DNA from: Roseiarcus sp963787135
GTDB taxonomy: Bacteria; Pseudomonadota; Alphaproteobacteria; Rhizobiales; Beijerinckiaceae
Assembly: GCA_963787135.1 (NCBI GenBank)
Contig: CAWBBW010000021.1
Span: 1 to 64,000 of the forward strand
Length of the DNA stretch: 64,000 nucleotides
Direction of reading: 5' to 3'
The notes under the pieces were generated by a model. That model did no database searches. It saw only the letters and a program-made list of their open reading frames with translations, and was not told the origin of the DNA. Made by a program: the position numbers and the translations under genes. Within the stretch, counting starts at the first letter, position 1, and each line of letters starts with the position of its first letter. Shown piece after piece: positions 1 through 10,969 of this stretch.

Positions 1-1812
1 CTCACTGTTTCAGATGGCGAGATACTCGATAACGGCCAGCCGTTCATCGCGAAGGGTATCAATATTTACGCTGACGCGCTGATGAATGTCGGCGCCACCA
101 CGGTTACCAACACCTTCCCGGGCCTCAACTTCGTCCGCGTCAATGTGTTCGACATGACGACAGACACTGCGGCCATGCTAAAGCCATACGTAGACGCGCT
201 CACCAGCCAGGGTGTCGTGGTCGAGCTCGAGGACCACAACTCCCAAACTGTCCTCACCGGCAGTGCGTTGAGCTCCGCGGTTCTGCGCTACACCGATTGG
301 GCAACGGCATTTAAAGGCAATCCAAATGTTGTCTTCGGAACGCAGAACGAGCCTGTCGGCAGCAGTAGCAGCATCGACGGCGAGATCAGCGCCATCTACA
401 ATGCGATCCGCGCGACGGGCAACAACAACCTGGTATTGATGGACCCGAACGCCGGAAATTCCACAACCGGCCTCGCCGCATCCAACTTTGCAAGAATGAC
501 CAATGTCGCCTGGGATCTTCACTACTACAGTGAGCTCTCCGGCTACAGCCCAGACCTTGGCGCCAATCAGTCTGCTCTGAGCAGCGAAGTGGCCGGCGCA
601 CAAGGGATCAGGAGCGCCAATGGCGCCATCCCCGTCATCATCGGCGAGTACGGGCCGGCACCCGGCAATGGTATTAGCCCCGGCGGATCCCAGGCGATTA
701 CCGCCGTTGAGGCAAGCGGCTTGGGGTCAGCCGCCTGGGCGTGGGAAACGGGGAATCCATCGCCTTACCCTGGCGATTTGGTCAACCCGCCCTGGACGGG
801 TGGCCCGTCGTCGCTCACATCGTACGGGCAGACGCTCGCGCAGTTCATCGCCACCGGCCATCCAGCCCCAATTGCCGGCAATGCTCAACTTTACATCGCC
901 CCGGGTCAAAGCATCGACTTGGCCGGCCCTCTTCTTGCTCTGGAAACGCCGGGTTTGCCGGGCAACTCGCTCGCCCTCACCGCAGTCGCCACGAGCGGCG
1001 CCCATGGGACGGCCGCGCTAACTGGAGGCGACTTGAGCTATACCGCGCCGGCAAGCGGCAGCACCGACGTCTTTACTTATACCGTTTCCAATCAGCTCGA
1101 GGAAACCGCGACCGGCGGCGTTAATGTCTCGCTCAATCCCAATCTAAATACGAATGTCAGCATGACCCTCACTGGCCTGGGAAACATCGTGCTTGGCGGT
1201 AACGGCGTTGACGTTCTCACCGGCATTACCGGAACCGATTGGATCAGTCTCGGCAACGGCAACGACACCGTGTCACTGTTCGGTCACGGCAATACCGTGG
1301 CGCTCGGCAACGGCAACGATGTCGTCTCTATGCCGGGAAACAACAACAGCATCACGCTCGGCAATGGCGACGACGTTATCTCACTCGCCGGCACCGGCAA
1401 CAGCGTGACTGTGGGCAGCGGCCACGACACGATCATGACTGGCGCCGGCGCTAACACGTTCGTCCTCGACGGTAGCACCGCAACTCTGGTGCTCCATGGT
1501 TCGAACAACAACGTTCTCGTCAACGGCGGGTCCGACCAGGTAATGGATATGCCAGCGGACCATCTTCTCTTACAAGTTGGACCGTCCGGCGGCACTATAG
1601 TGATAGACCATTTCAGCGCGACGAATGGCGTCGTGAACCTAGCGGCTGAGCTGGCGAGCAGCCTGCACTGGACGACCTCCGCTCAGGTTGGCGCTGCCCT
1701 GACATCAGATCACGGGGGTGGGAGCTTACTGAGTTTGGGCAGTTACGGCTCCATTGACCTTATTGGCGTCGCACCGGCGACCTTGCATGCCTCCAACTTC
1801 CAGATCGGGTAG
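1..1812 (+). CDS. Secreted GH5-type glycoside hydrolase with C-terminal RTX-like repeats (5' truncated)
   Basis: The frame is open from base 1, so the start lies outside the window; 603 residues are visible. The N-terminal part resembles a GH5 (cellulase-like) TIM barrel: it has the acid/base motif FGTQNEP (about 340-360) and the nucleophile-type motif IIGEYGP (about 637-657). A cadherin/Ig-like stretch follows (about 860-1130), ending in FTYTVSN. Next come glycine/asparagine/aspartate repeats of the type LGNGNDTVSLFGHGN (about 1180-1440), which resemble calcium-binding hemolysin-type repeats. Together with the lack of a processed C-terminus these suggest type I secretion. The likely substrate is a beta-glucan or similar polysaccharide, but specificity cannot be read from the sequence. 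The neighbouring UDP-sugar enzyme would fit an exopolysaccharide locus. Confidence 0.8.
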   Translation, partial: LTVSDGEILDNGQPFIAKGINIYADALMNVGATTVTNTFPGLNFVRVNVFDMTTDTAAMLKPYVDALTSQGVVVELEDHNSQTVLTGSALSSAVLRYTDWATAFKGNPNVVFGTQNEPVGSSSSIDGEISAIYNAIRATGNNNLVLMDPNAGNSTTGLAASNFARMTNVAWDLHYYSELSGYSPDLGANQSALSSEVAGAQGIRSANGAIPVIIGEYGPAPGNGISPGGSQAITAVEASGLGSAAWAWETGNPSPYPGDLVNPPWTGGPSSLTSYGQTLAQFIATGHPAPIAGNAQLYIAPGQSIDLAGPLLALETPGLPGNSLALTAVATSGAHGTAALTGGDLSYTAPASGSTDVFTYTVSNQLEETATGGVNVSLNPNLNTNVSMTLTGLGNIVLGGNGVDVLTGITGTDWISLGNGNDTVSLFGHGNTVALGNGNDVVSMPGNNNSITLGNGDDVISLAGTGNSVTVGSGHDTIMTGAGANTFVLDGSTATLVLHGSNNNVLVNGGSDQVMDMPADHLLLQVGPSGGTIVIDHFSATNGVVNLAAELASSLHWTTSAQVGAALTSDHGGGSLLSLGSYGSIDLIGVAPATLHASNFQIG

Positions 1813-2104
1813 GTAAACAGTCGCGGAAATTGAGCCCTGCGGCCCTGCGTTATCAAGCTGAGTGCTCTCTGCGTAGACCGGAAGCCGAGTGAATTCCGTG
1901 CGGCGGCGCAACTTGATCTGTTGGACGACATCCAGAGATGGATCGACACCGCCTGTTAAATCCGCCGAGCCATCAATTTCTCGTTTGTGATGGTATTAGT
2001 GTTAAGGATGGGTCGCATTCTTTCTCCTGTTGATCAAGAGCGCGGCAAACACCAGCAACCGGAGAGCGAGCCCTCCGCCATTAGATCTGAAACGCAGCGC
2101 GATC

Positions 2105-3055
2105 TCAGCGCTTCTCCCTTCGCAACTGCGTCTCAAAATATGCGATCGTTACTTTCAAGCCTTCGCGAAGCTGAGTTTTGGGTTCCCATCCAATCGCGGC
2201 TTTAGCTAAGCCTGCATCAGGCTTTCGCACTCTTGGGTCATCCTGAGGAAGAGGCTGGTACACAACCTGCGACCTCGAGCCGGTGAGGTCGATAACGGTT
2301 TTAGCCAATTCCAGCATAGAGAACTCATCGGGACGGCCCAGGTTCACCGGACCGGTGAACGTAGGTGGGGTGTTCATCAGCCCGACGAGGCCATCGATAA
2401 GGTCGGCTACATAGCAAAATGACCGCGTCTGCGCACCATCTCCGAATATTGTTATCGGATCGCCGCGTAGGGCTTGAACGATGAAGTTTGACACCACTCG
2501 TCCGTCATTCATACTCATACGCGGGCCGTAAGTGTTGAATATTCGAGCAACTTTAATCTGTAGTTGATGCTGCCTTCGATAGTCGAAAAATAACGTTTCT
2601 GCGCAACGCTTTCCTTCATCGTAACATGCGCGGACGCCCAGCGGATTTACCCGACCCCAATAACTTTCTGGCTGAGGATGGACTTCGGGGTCGCCGTACA
2701 CCTCCGAAGTTGAGGCCTGAAGGATGGGACACTTGAGTCGCTTGGCGAGACCGAGCATGTTGATCGCTCCAATCACACTCGTCTTGGTGGTTTGCACAGG
2801 GTCGCGCTGATAGTGGATCGGCGACGCCGGGCAGGCCAAATTGTATATCCTGTCAACCTCGACATACAAAGGAAATGTCACATCGTGCCGTAGAAGCTCA
2901 AACCTTCGATCATCAAGCAAATGAGAAATATTCTCTCTTGTGCCCGTAAAAAAATTATCAACACATAGGACCTCATCGCCGTTATTTATTAATCTTTCAC
3001 AGAGATGTGAGCCCAAAAAACCAGCCCCGCCGGTTACTAAGACTATTCTGGTCAT
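2105..3055 (-). CDS. UDP-glucuronate decarboxylase (UDP-xylose synthase)
   Basis: A 316-residue short-chain dehydrogenase-type NAD-dependent enzyme that would convert UDP-glucuronate to UDP-xylose in the cytoplasm. Visible features are the NAD-binding motif GGAGFLG (residues 8-14), NLACPASP, the active-site region STSEVYGDPE, the YxxxK pair in ACYDEGKR, and ARIFNTYGPRM. All are typical of the UXS branch rather than GalE, and the length is normal. It is transcribed alone from a plausible promoter at 3092-3119. UDP-xylose feeds surface polysaccharide synthesis, consistent with the adjacent secreted glycosidase, but no glycosyltransferases are present in the window. Confidence 0.9.
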   Translation of the reverse strand: MTRIVLVTGGAGFLGSHLCERLINNGDEVLCVDNFFTGTRENISHLLDDRRFELLRHDVTFPLYVEVDRIYNLACPASPIHYQRDPVQTTKTSVIGAINMLGLAKRLKCPILQASTSEVYGDPEVHPQPESYWGRVNPLGVRACYDEGKRCAETLFFDYRRQHQLQIKVARIFNTYGPRMSMNDGRVVSNFIVQALRGDPITIFGDGAQTRSFCYVADLIDGLVGLMNTPPTFTGPVNLGRPDEFSMLELAKTVIDLTGSRSQVVYQPLPQDDPRVRKPDAGLAKAAIGWEPKTQLREGLKVTIAYFETQLRREKR

Positions 3056-3091
3056 GACTATCCCCCAGTTTACGCGGTTGACTATTAAGCT

Positions 3092-3119
3092 ATTATACTT
3101 GTAAACGCCTGCGGGTCAT
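3092..3119 (-). promoter_or_regulatory. Possible sigma-70-type promoter of the UDP-glucuronate decarboxylase gene
   Basis: On the minus strand a perfect TATAAT (3092-3097) lies 16 bases downstream of ATGACC (3114-3119), which matches the -35 consensus at four of six positions. It sits 36 bases ahead of the ATG at 3055. AT-rich sequence surrounds it in a GC-rich context. No experimental support. Confidence 0.4.
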
Positions 3120-3483
3120 GTCTCGGGCCATCTTCACGCTAAATTGCGTCTGCCGCCCAAGAGGCAGCGCGAAACCAGAACACGCCTCAAAGGAGCATAT
3201 GCAGAACGATCTAGCAGGCTACTGAAAAATCATTGCGTTTGAGCACTGGGTTCGCCTGGTTCGTCAACCGCCACCGCTGAAGCAGAGAGTTAACCGATAT
3301 CCGCGCCCTCATAGGGCCCGGTCGGTCCAAGCACCCGCTTCTCCCTCCAGAATCATCTACGCTATCGCCCAGCGCTTCCGCATCGACTGCTGCGAGCGCT
3401 ATATTGCTTGGCGAAAGAATACACTCGATCGACAAATGACCGGCCGAATTTCAACTGCTGATAGCATGCGGGGCCCTTTGGCA
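3120..3483. other. Non-coding stretch with an aborted gene start and possible IS end
   Basis: At 3191-3201 a strong Shine-Dalgarno sequence (AAAGGAG) precedes an ATG, but the frame closes after eight codons at 3225. The closure coincides with GGCTACTGAAAAA (3217-3229), a sequence resembling the outer ends of some IS5/IS1182-type elements. No transposase is recognisable in the remaining 250 bases. The simplest reading is a gene start cut off by a decayed insertion; this is an inference. Confidence 0.3.
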
Positions 3484-3936
3484 TCAGACCTGTGCCCGCT
3501 CTATCGGGCCACTCTCCGCAGACGAAGCTTCTTCTTCGCCGCGCCAAAGCGTCCACCCCAGTCTCCCGTGGGACCGAAAATCCGGCGTGTGATAGAGCAG
3601 GGAAGACAGGTTGTTTTTGGGTTTTTTTCCGCCAATCTGGACCCCGGCCTTCCGAATGGCTGCGTAAATGACAGCTGTGGAAACGGGCATGTCTGAATGC
3701 GCCAGCAAATCTTTGGCGACCTCAATCGCCTTCCTCCGCTCTCTCGAAGTATATTCGCGCTTTCGCGTTTCCATCTTGATATTGGCCAAGGGCGGCCCTT
3801 CGTGGTCTACGCCCGAATTTAACTCATAGAGACGCAGCACGTCTCGAAGCGCCTGAAGCCTTTTCCAGCGGGGATCGGACGCGAGTTCGGCCTCTGTGCT
3901 CGCGATCTCCTCCTTTAATTTCGCTGCGAACGACAT
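3484..3936 (-). CDS. Small protein with coiled coil and HARE-type winged helix
   Basis: 150 residues from the ATG at 3936; an in-frame upstream start at 3984 is possible, but the chosen start begins the helical segment. Residues 3-45 look like an alpha-helical coiled coil (AAKLKEEIASTEAEL). Residues 70-140 resemble the HARE-HTH/winged-helix fold: an alpha-helix with AKDLLAHSDMPVST, then IYAAIRKAGVQIGGK, NNLSSLLYHTPDF and a GRLGWTLW wing. HARE-HTH domains occur in RNA polymerase delta subunits and in restriction-associated proteins. No restriction or methylase partner lies nearby, so function is unknown; a DNA-binding regulator is the best guess. Confidence 0.6.
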   Translation of the reverse strand: MSFAAKLKEEIASTEAELASDPRWKRLQALRDVLRLYELNSGVDHEGPPLANIKMETRKREYTSRERRKAIEVAKDLLAHSDMPVSTAVIYAAIRKAGVQIGGKKPKNNLSSLLYHTPDFRSHGRLGWTLWRGEEEASSAESGPIERAQV

Positions 3937-4309
3937 CGCCCTCTCCAATTGCGCTGTAATGGCAGATATAAAAATGCCGCGCAATGGCAGTCGATGGCGT
4001 TAGGTGGGAAAATCCTGTGCATTATCGCGCCACGCCATTCGAAACGTCATTGCCGTTGTGGCGAATGCAAACTGAAAGACGGTCCTACCAACGATTCGCC
4101 TCAAATCGACATGTGCGGCTCATGATGCGGCGGCTTTCAATAGAGAAGGGCTCGAGCCGGCGCGCCCCGCATCGGATCGCCACCCTCCATCGCTCCGAAT
4201 ATTATCTCATAAAAACGCCGAGGCGATGCGGAGCAGCAAGTTCGTGGAATCGGAGAGCGTCGCGTCAGACGCGTATCCTCTCGCACAGGTCGAGCGGCCC
4301 CGATCGCTG
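3937..4309. other. Intergenic region without recognised content
   Basis: Short open frames on both strands look like chance frames in GC-rich DNA. No RNA gene, repeat or clear terminator was seen. Confidence 0.4.
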
Positions 4310-4579
4310 TTAGTTCAGCCGGAACTCTCCGTCGACCGCCTTGAACTCGGCTGGTTTGATCAGCTGGCAGTGGGCGACGGTCACCGAATGGAGAAGGCCG
4401 TCGAGCTCGCGCGACCAGAAGTCCAGGAATTTCCTCAGTTCCGGGAAATGGGGATGCACGTCGTGCTGCTGCCAGATGAAGTTTTGCAGGATGCCGGGAT
4501 GGTCCGGCAGGCGGTAGAGGATGTTCGCGGTCGTCAGACCGAAACCCTCGAGCTGACGGCGGAAGTCGACGCTGGCCAT
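4310..4579 (-). CDS. Usg family protein
   Basis: 89 residues starting at the ATG at 4579. The sequence contains FRRQLEGFGLTTANILYRLP, DHPGILQNFIWQ, FLDFWSRELDG and LIKPAEFKAVDGEFRLN. This is the conserved alphaproteobacterial Usg family, named after a gene next to trp genes. Its biochemical role is unknown to me. A longer frame exists up to 4618, but the family starts near MASVDFRRQ. It stands alone, downstream of the terminator of the beta-oxidation operon. Confidence 0.8.
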   Translation of the reverse strand: MASVDFRRQLEGFGLTTANILYRLPDHPGILQNFIWQQHDVHPHFPELRKFLDFWSRELDGLLHSVTVAHCQLIKPAEFKAVDGEFRLN

Positions 4580-4733
4580 GCGGCTTCTCCAGGGACTTGA
4601 GAATCGGAATGTTGCCACTCCTAACGCGCTCTCGCAAGAAGTGTTCCAAAAAGTCGAGCGATATCAAATTGTTAGCAGCACTAGCGCGCGAGTGCTAGCT
4701 TTCCTGAGGAAGACCCGGACTTGTGCAGCGCGC

Positions 4734-4768
4734 AAAAAAAGCCCCGCCGGAGTTTCCTCCGGCGGGGG
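4734..4768 (-). terminator. Rho-independent terminator of the beta-oxidation operon
   Basis: A perfect 11-bp GC-rich stem, CCCCGCCGGAG at 4742-4752 and CTCCGGCGGGG at 4757-4767, closes a four-base loop. On the minus strand it is followed by seven T (4734-4740). It begins 27 bases after the stop of the FadB-like frame. Confidence 0.9.
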
Positions 4769-4794
4769 CCAATTTTACGTCCTTGGGCAGGCGG

Positions 4795-7002
4795 TTACGC
4801 CGCCCTCTGCTTCTCGCCGTAAGTTTCGTAAAACGTCTCGCCGCGCTCGGCCATCTGAACGAGTTTGTCGGCCGGTTCGAAACGGGCGCCGTATTTCGCC
4901 GCGAGTTCTTTCGCGCGCGCGACGAAAGCTTTCGGCCCCATGCCGTCGATCAGCGACAGCGTGCCGCCGGTATAAGGCGCGATATCCAAAGCCGAGGATC
5001 GAGCCGACATCAGCCTCGCGGGGATCGGTGACGACGCCCTCGAACATGCAACGCGCAGCCTCCAGCGCAGCGGTAAACAGGTAGCGATCTTTGAGATCCT
5101 TGACCCGAATCGTGTCGGGGTCGACGGTCTTGCCGACGATCTTCGACAGTCCCGGCCACAGGCTCTTTGGTCCATTGGCCGGATAGTCGTAGAAGCCCTT
5201 GCCGTTCTTGCGGCCGAAGCGATCTTCCTTGACGACCAGCGCCTCGATGAGCTTCTCCTGGGCCGGATTGACGGCGCTTGCGCCCAGATCCTTCTTGGTC
5301 GCCTGAAGGATCTTCCAGCTCAGATCAATGCCGACTTCGTCGTTGAGCGCGAGCGGGCCCACCGGCATCCCGGCCATCTTGGCGGCGTTCTCCACCATCG
5401 CCGGCGGCACGCCCTCCATCACCATCGCGTGGGCTTCGAACATGTAGTCGCCAACGCAGCGGTTGACATAGAAGCCACGGCAGTCGTTGACGACGATCGG
5501 CGTCTTCTTGATCGCGCGGACGAAGTCCATCGCTGCAGCGAGCGCCTTCGGGTCGGTCTTCTCGCCCATGATGATCTCAACCAGCATCATCCTCTCGACC
5601 GGAGAGAAGAAGTGCACGCCAATGAAATGCTCGGGCTTCATCGAGGTTTCGGCGAGCGAGGTGATCGGCAGCGTCGAGGTGTTGCTGGCGAAGATGACGT
5701 CGGGCCCGAGAACCGCCTGCGCCTTCTTCGTCGCCTCGGCCTTCACCGCACGGTCCTCGAACACGGCTTCGATCACGAAATCGCAGCCCTTCAGCTCCGC
5801 GTAGTCGGCGCTAGCCTTGATACGAGCGAGCAGCGCATCCTTGTCGGCCGGTCTTGGCCCGCCCCTTGGCGATCTGGGAACTGACGACTTTGTCCGAATA
5901 GGCCTTGCCCTTGTCCGCCGCTTCCTGATCGCGGTCGATCAGCACGACCTCGAGGCCGGCGCTGGCCGAGACATAGGCGATGCCGGCGCCCATCAAGCCA
6001 GCGCCTAGCACTCCGATTTTCCGCAGATTGGTCGCGGGAACGCTGGCTGGCCGGCGCGCACCCTTGTTGAGCTCCCCCATCGACAGGAACAACGACCGGA
6101 TCATCGCCGCCGCTTCCTTCGAGAGCAGGATGTTGGCGAAATATTTGCTCTCGACCGCGAGCGCCAGATCCATCGGCAGCTGCAGGCCCTCGAATACGCT
6201 GTTCAGCACCGCCTTCGCCGCCGGATAATTGTCGTAAGTTTCGCGCCGATAGATGGCGTTTGCGGGCGGCCAGATCATCATCCCCTGCGGCGAAAAGACC
6301 TTGCCCGACGGCAGCTTGAATTTCGGATCGTCCCAGGGCGCCTTGGCGTTCGGATTGGCCTTCACCCAGGCTTTGGCGAGCGCGACGATCTGATCGGCCG
6401 GCGCGACCTCGTGGACGAGGCCCATCTTCTTGGCTGACGGCGGGCTGCAGATGTTCGCCCTTGAGCAGGAACTGCAGCGCGTCCGGCGTCGGCATCAGCC
6501 GCGCGACGCGCTGCGTGCCGCCTCCGCCCGGGAAAAGCCCGACCTTGATTTCCGGCAGGCCGACCCGAGTCTTCTCGCTGTCGGAGGCGATCCGGTAGTG
6601 GCAGGCGAGCGCGAGTTCGAAGCCGCCGCCCATGCAGACGCCGTCGATCGCCGCCGCGACGGGCTTGCCGCAGGTCTCGAGGCGGCGGAAGACCAGATTC
6701 AACTGCTTCATCGCAATCGACAAAGGCGCGCATCGCCGCCTCTTTGCCTTCGGCCTTGGCTCGACGGGCGAATTCGTCGCCCGCAGTCTTGAGCATCGTC
6801 AGATCCGCGCCGCCGACACCTCTTGCCGAGAGCTGATAACCGCGCCCTTGATTGCGGCGTCGCCCGCGACTCTGTCGACGATATGCCCGATCTCGGACAT
6901 GACTTCGGTGTTGATGACGTTCATCGAGCGACCGGGCATGTCCCAGGTGACGAGAGCGATGCCGTCGGCGTCGGTTTCGAAACGAAAGTTGGTCAGTTTC
7001 AT
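4795..7002 (-). pseudogene. fadB: FadB-type multifunctional enoyl-CoA hydratase / 3-hydroxyacyl-CoA dehydrogenase, frameshifted
   Basis: The conserved protein is readable from the ATG at 7002 to the stop at 4795, but only by changing frame at about 6800-6835 (up to three indels), 6727, 6440, 5851 and 4990. The N-terminal crotonase half shows GGGFELALACHYRI and GLFPGGGGTQRV. The dehydrogenase half shows the NAD motif GVLGAGLMGAGIA, HFFSPVERM, NDCRGFYVNR and GKGFYDYP. Total length fits about 735 residues. I found no nonsense substitutions; the damage is small indels, several next to runs of G or C. Either this is read error or a very recent loss. It is last in the operon with thiolase and acyl-CoA dehydrogenase. 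Confidence 0.85.
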
Positions 7003-7022
7003 GGAAAGTCTCCGTCTCGCGA

Positions 7023-8231
<1,209 letters not shown>

Positions 8232-8299
8232 GCAGTTTTCTCCGTGCGGTCCATGGCCGCGGCTCCTATTCTTGGTCTCTCCGTCCGGAGAGGCGGTGC

Positions 8300-8770
8300 C
8301 TAATCGTGGTCTGGATGCTGGCGGCTGCCAGCCTCCGCGACATTGATCGCCTTCAACCAATTCTCGGTCCGCGACGCGGGAAGCGCGGCGAGGCCGGCGA
8401 ACCAGGGCAGCGCGGATTCGACGCCGAGTTGCTCCGTCGGCGCAACTTCGGCCGGCCGGTCGAGACTGCCGACCGTCACCGAGATGCGGTCGCGGCCGAT
8501 CAGGCGATAGGTCAGCGGCGTGCCGCAGAGGGCGCAGAAGCCGCGCTCGGCAATCTTCGAACTGCGAAAGATCGCCGGCGCGCCGCGGGTGAAAACGAAG
8601 CGCTCTCGGCGAACGCCGCCGGTGAAAGCCATGAACGGAGCGCCGCCGGCCTTCTGGCACATCCGACAATGGCAAATGCTGGCGGCTGTGGGACGCGCGG
8701 TCAGCCTATAGCGCACCGCTCCACACTGGCAGCCGCCGGTTAAGCGATCGTCCGCCTCCACCGCGCTCAT
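8300..8770 (-). CDS. GFA (glutathione-dependent formaldehyde-activating-like) family protein
   Basis: 156 residues with the Mss4-like zinc site of the GFA/CENP-V family: GGCQCGAVRYRL near the N-terminus, CHCRMCQKAGG about residue 35, and FCALCGTPLTYR about residue 80. The family binds zinc; true formaldehyde-glutathione activity is established for only a few members, so the substrate is unknown. It is embedded between the acyl-CoA dehydrogenase and thiolase genes, with 27 bases on the upstream side. Confidence 0.85.
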   Translation of the reverse strand: MSAVEADDRLTGGCQCGAVRYRLTARPTAASICHCRMCQKAGGAPFMAFTGGVRRERFVFTRGAPAIFRSSKIAERGFCALCGTPLTYRLIGRDRISVTVGSLDRPAEVAPTEQLGVESALPWFAGLAALPASRTENWLKAINVAEAGSRQHPDHD

Positions 8771-8797
8771 TGAACCTCCCTGCGTCCTTCTTCGCCA

Positions 8798-10588
8798 TTA
8801 AAATGCTTCCGCCGGCAATGTCATCAATGTCGCGGCGCCGGCGCTCAGACGAGCCAGACGCGCGCCGGTTTCCGGTAGCATACGCTCGCTGAAGAACCTG
8901 GCGAGGGTCAATTTGGCGTCGAGCGCCGGACTGCTGTCACCCCTCGCTTGACGAGCGAGAACCGCCTTGACGATCCGGGTCCACATATAGCCGAGCGCGG
9001 TGAGGCCAAAGAGATGCATGTAGTCGGTCGAGGCGGCGCCGGCGTTGTCCGGGTCTGCGACGCCGTTGCGCGACAGCCACACGGTGGCCTGCTGGAGGTG
9101 ACCGAGCGCGCTTTGCAGACCGCCAAGATAGGGCGCAAGCGCGGCATCATCCTTTGATTGACCGAGAAGCTGCGAGATTTCGCCCAGGAAGGCCATGATT
9201 GCGCGGCCTCCGTCCTTTGGCAGCTTGCGGCCGACGAGGTCGAGCGCCTGGATGCCGTTTGCACCCTCATAGATCATGGCGATGCGGGCGTCGCGCACGA
9301 ACTGCTCCATGCCCCATTCTGCGATGTAGCCGTGGCCTCCCAGCACCTGTTGCGCCATAACTGCGTTACCAAAGCCGAGATCGGTGAATACGCCTTTCAG
9401 CACCGGCGTCATCAAGCCAAGCCTGTCCTCCGCCGCCTGGCGCGCTTTCGTGTCGGGCGCGTGACGCGCCTCATCCTGAGTGAGGGCGATCCAGACGAGA
9501 AACGCCCGCGCCGCCTCGTTGAAGGCGCGGATTTCGAGCAGCATGCGGCGCACATCGGGATGGACGAGGAGGATGTCGGCAGGCTTGTCCGGCTCCGCCG
9601 CGCCCTTGAGCGATCGGCCTTGCCGCCGATCCTTGGCATACGCGGCCGCGTTCTGATAGGCGACTTCGGACAACGACAGCCCCTGAACTGCGACGCCGAG
9701 CCGCGCCCCGTTCATCATCACGAACATCGCGGGAAGCCCTCGGTGCTCCTCGCCAACGAGCCAACCTTTCGCGCCATCGTAATTGAGCACTGCGGTGGAG
9801 TTACCGTGAATGCCCATCTTGTGTTCGATCGAGCCGCAGACCACGCCGTTGCGCTCGCCGGGTTTGCCCTCGGCGTCAGGAAGGTATTTCGGAATGAGGA
9901 ACAGCGAAATGCCCTTGACCCCCGCTGGAGCGCCTTCGATGCGGGCGAGCACGAGATGGACGATGTTCTCGGCGAGGTCGTGCTCTCCGGCGGAAATGAA
10001 GATCTTCTGGCCGGTAATGGCGTAGGAGCCGTCGCCCTGTGGGACCGCGCGGGTCTTGATGAGCCCGAGGTCCGTGCCGCACTGCGGCTCAGTCAGGTTC
10101 ATCGTTCCGGTCCACTCGCCGGTGGTCATTTTCGGCAAGAAGCGCGACTTCAACTCGTCGCTGCCGTGAACCGTCAGCGCCGCGACCGCGCCATTGGTCA
10201 GACCAGGGTACATTGCGAAGGCCAGATTGGCGGAACACTCATACTCGCTGAACAGGACGGCGAGAAAGGGCGGCAGACCCTGACCGCCAAAGGCCGGATC
10301 GCCCGCGAGTCCGACCCAGCCGCCCTCGACTAGCGCCTTGTATGCGGCCTTAAAGCCTTTCGGGGTCGAGACGGCGCCGTCGTCGTGACGCTTGCAGCCC
10401 TCTAGGTCGCCGACCCGGTTCAGTGGCTGAACCACTTCCTCGACGAACTTTGCCCCCTCAGTCAGGATAGCCTCTACGACGTCGATCGGGGCCTCGGAGA
10501 ATCCCGGATAGTTAGCGTATTTCTTGTAGTCGAAGACGTCGTTCAGAAGGAAAACAGTATCGCTCACCGGCGCTTTGTATGTCGGCAT
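8798..10588 (-). CDS. Acyl-CoA dehydrogenase, long C-terminal-extended type
   Basis: 596 residues from the ATG at 10588 (MPTYKAPVSDTVF); a TTG at 10642 is an alternative start. The fold is visible through FGGQGLPPFLA, TEPQCGTDLG, KIFISAGEHD, HKMGIHGNST, QVLGGHGYIAEWGMEQFVRD and IYEGANGIQALDLVGRKL. The last contains the glutamate that acts as catalytic base in this subgroup. It has the extra C-terminal helical domain seen in the roughly 600-residue AcdH/FadE5-like subgroup. It oxidises acyl-CoA to trans-2-enoyl-CoA with FAD. First gene of the beta-oxidation operon. Confidence 0.92.
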   Translation of the reverse strand: MPTYKAPVSDTVFLLNDVFDYKKYANYPGFSEAPIDVVEAILTEGAKFVEEVVQPLNRVGDLEGCKRHDDGAVSTPKGFKAAYKALVEGGWVGLAGDPAFGGQGLPPFLAVLFSEYECSANLAFAMYPGLTNGAVAALTVHGSDELKSRFLPKMTTGEWTGTMNLTEPQCGTDLGLIKTRAVPQGDGSYAITGQKIFISAGEHDLAENIVHLVLARIEGAPAGVKGISLFLIPKYLPDAEGKPGERNGVVCGSIEHKMGIHGNSTAVLNYDGAKGWLVGEEHRGLPAMFVMMNGARLGVAVQGLSLSEVAYQNAAAYAKDRRQGRSLKGAAEPDKPADILLVHPDVRRMLLEIRAFNEAARAFLVWIALTQDEARHAPDTKARQAAEDRLGLMTPVLKGVFTDLGFGNAVMAQQVLGGHGYIAEWGMEQFVRDARIAMIYEGANGIQALDLVGRKLPKDGGRAIMAFLGEISQLLGQSKDDAALAPYLGGLQSALGHLQQATVWLSRNGVADPDNAGAASTDYMHLFGLTALGYMWTRIVKAVLARQARGDSSPALDAKLTLARFFSERMLPETGARLARLSAGAATLMTLPAEAF

Positions 10589-10753
10589 GCTGATCCCCGA
10601 AATTGCGGAAACACGCTTCCAGCGCTCATGTCGTGGCGCCAAGAAGGTTTATATATGAACTATCTGGGCGCGCTCTGCAAGCAAATTCTTGACGTCAGGG
10701 AGCGCGGAGCGATCGAATCGGAGCAATACGGCAGGAGATGCCGGTCGACGACC

Positions 10754-10969
10754 TCAGCGGCGCTCGCTCTCGCGCGCCATCGAGGCGGCCGGAGTCGCGT
10801 AAGCCTCCTGGCAGTCGACGCTCCAATAGCGCAGTTCCTCGAGAGGGATGGCTTGTCCTGTGACAGCGCAGCGCACGAACGCGCCGGGGCGGACGATTCG
10901 AAAGTCGCCGTCAAGATACTCGACTTTCGCTTCGCCCGCGTCGGCAGGGCGCCGCTCGATCCTGTTCAT
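10754..10969 (-). CDS. DUF2093 family protein
   Basis: 71 residues, almost entirely covered by the conserved DUF2093 sequence: KVEYLDGDFRIVRPGAFVRC, AVTGQAIPLEELRYWSV and EAYATP. The family is small, cytoplasmic and confined to alphaproteobacteria, without a known function. In related genomes I recall it near xseA and purD; here purD is far away at 37.4 kb and no xseA is visible. Confidence 0.85.
   Translation of the reverse strand: MNRIERRPADAGEAKVEYLDGDFRIVRPGAFVRCAVTGQAIPLEELRYWSVDCQEAYATPAASMARESERR

Noticed and set aside
1180..1440. CRISPR-like direct repeats
   Set aside because: The repeated GGCAACGGCAACGA units encode in-frame glycine-rich RTX-like repeats with no spacer structure.
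9158..10333. Long open frame (391 codons) on the plus strand
   Set aside because: It is exactly antisense to the acyl-CoA dehydrogenase, has no family similarity, and is typical of shadow frames in GC-rich coding DNA.
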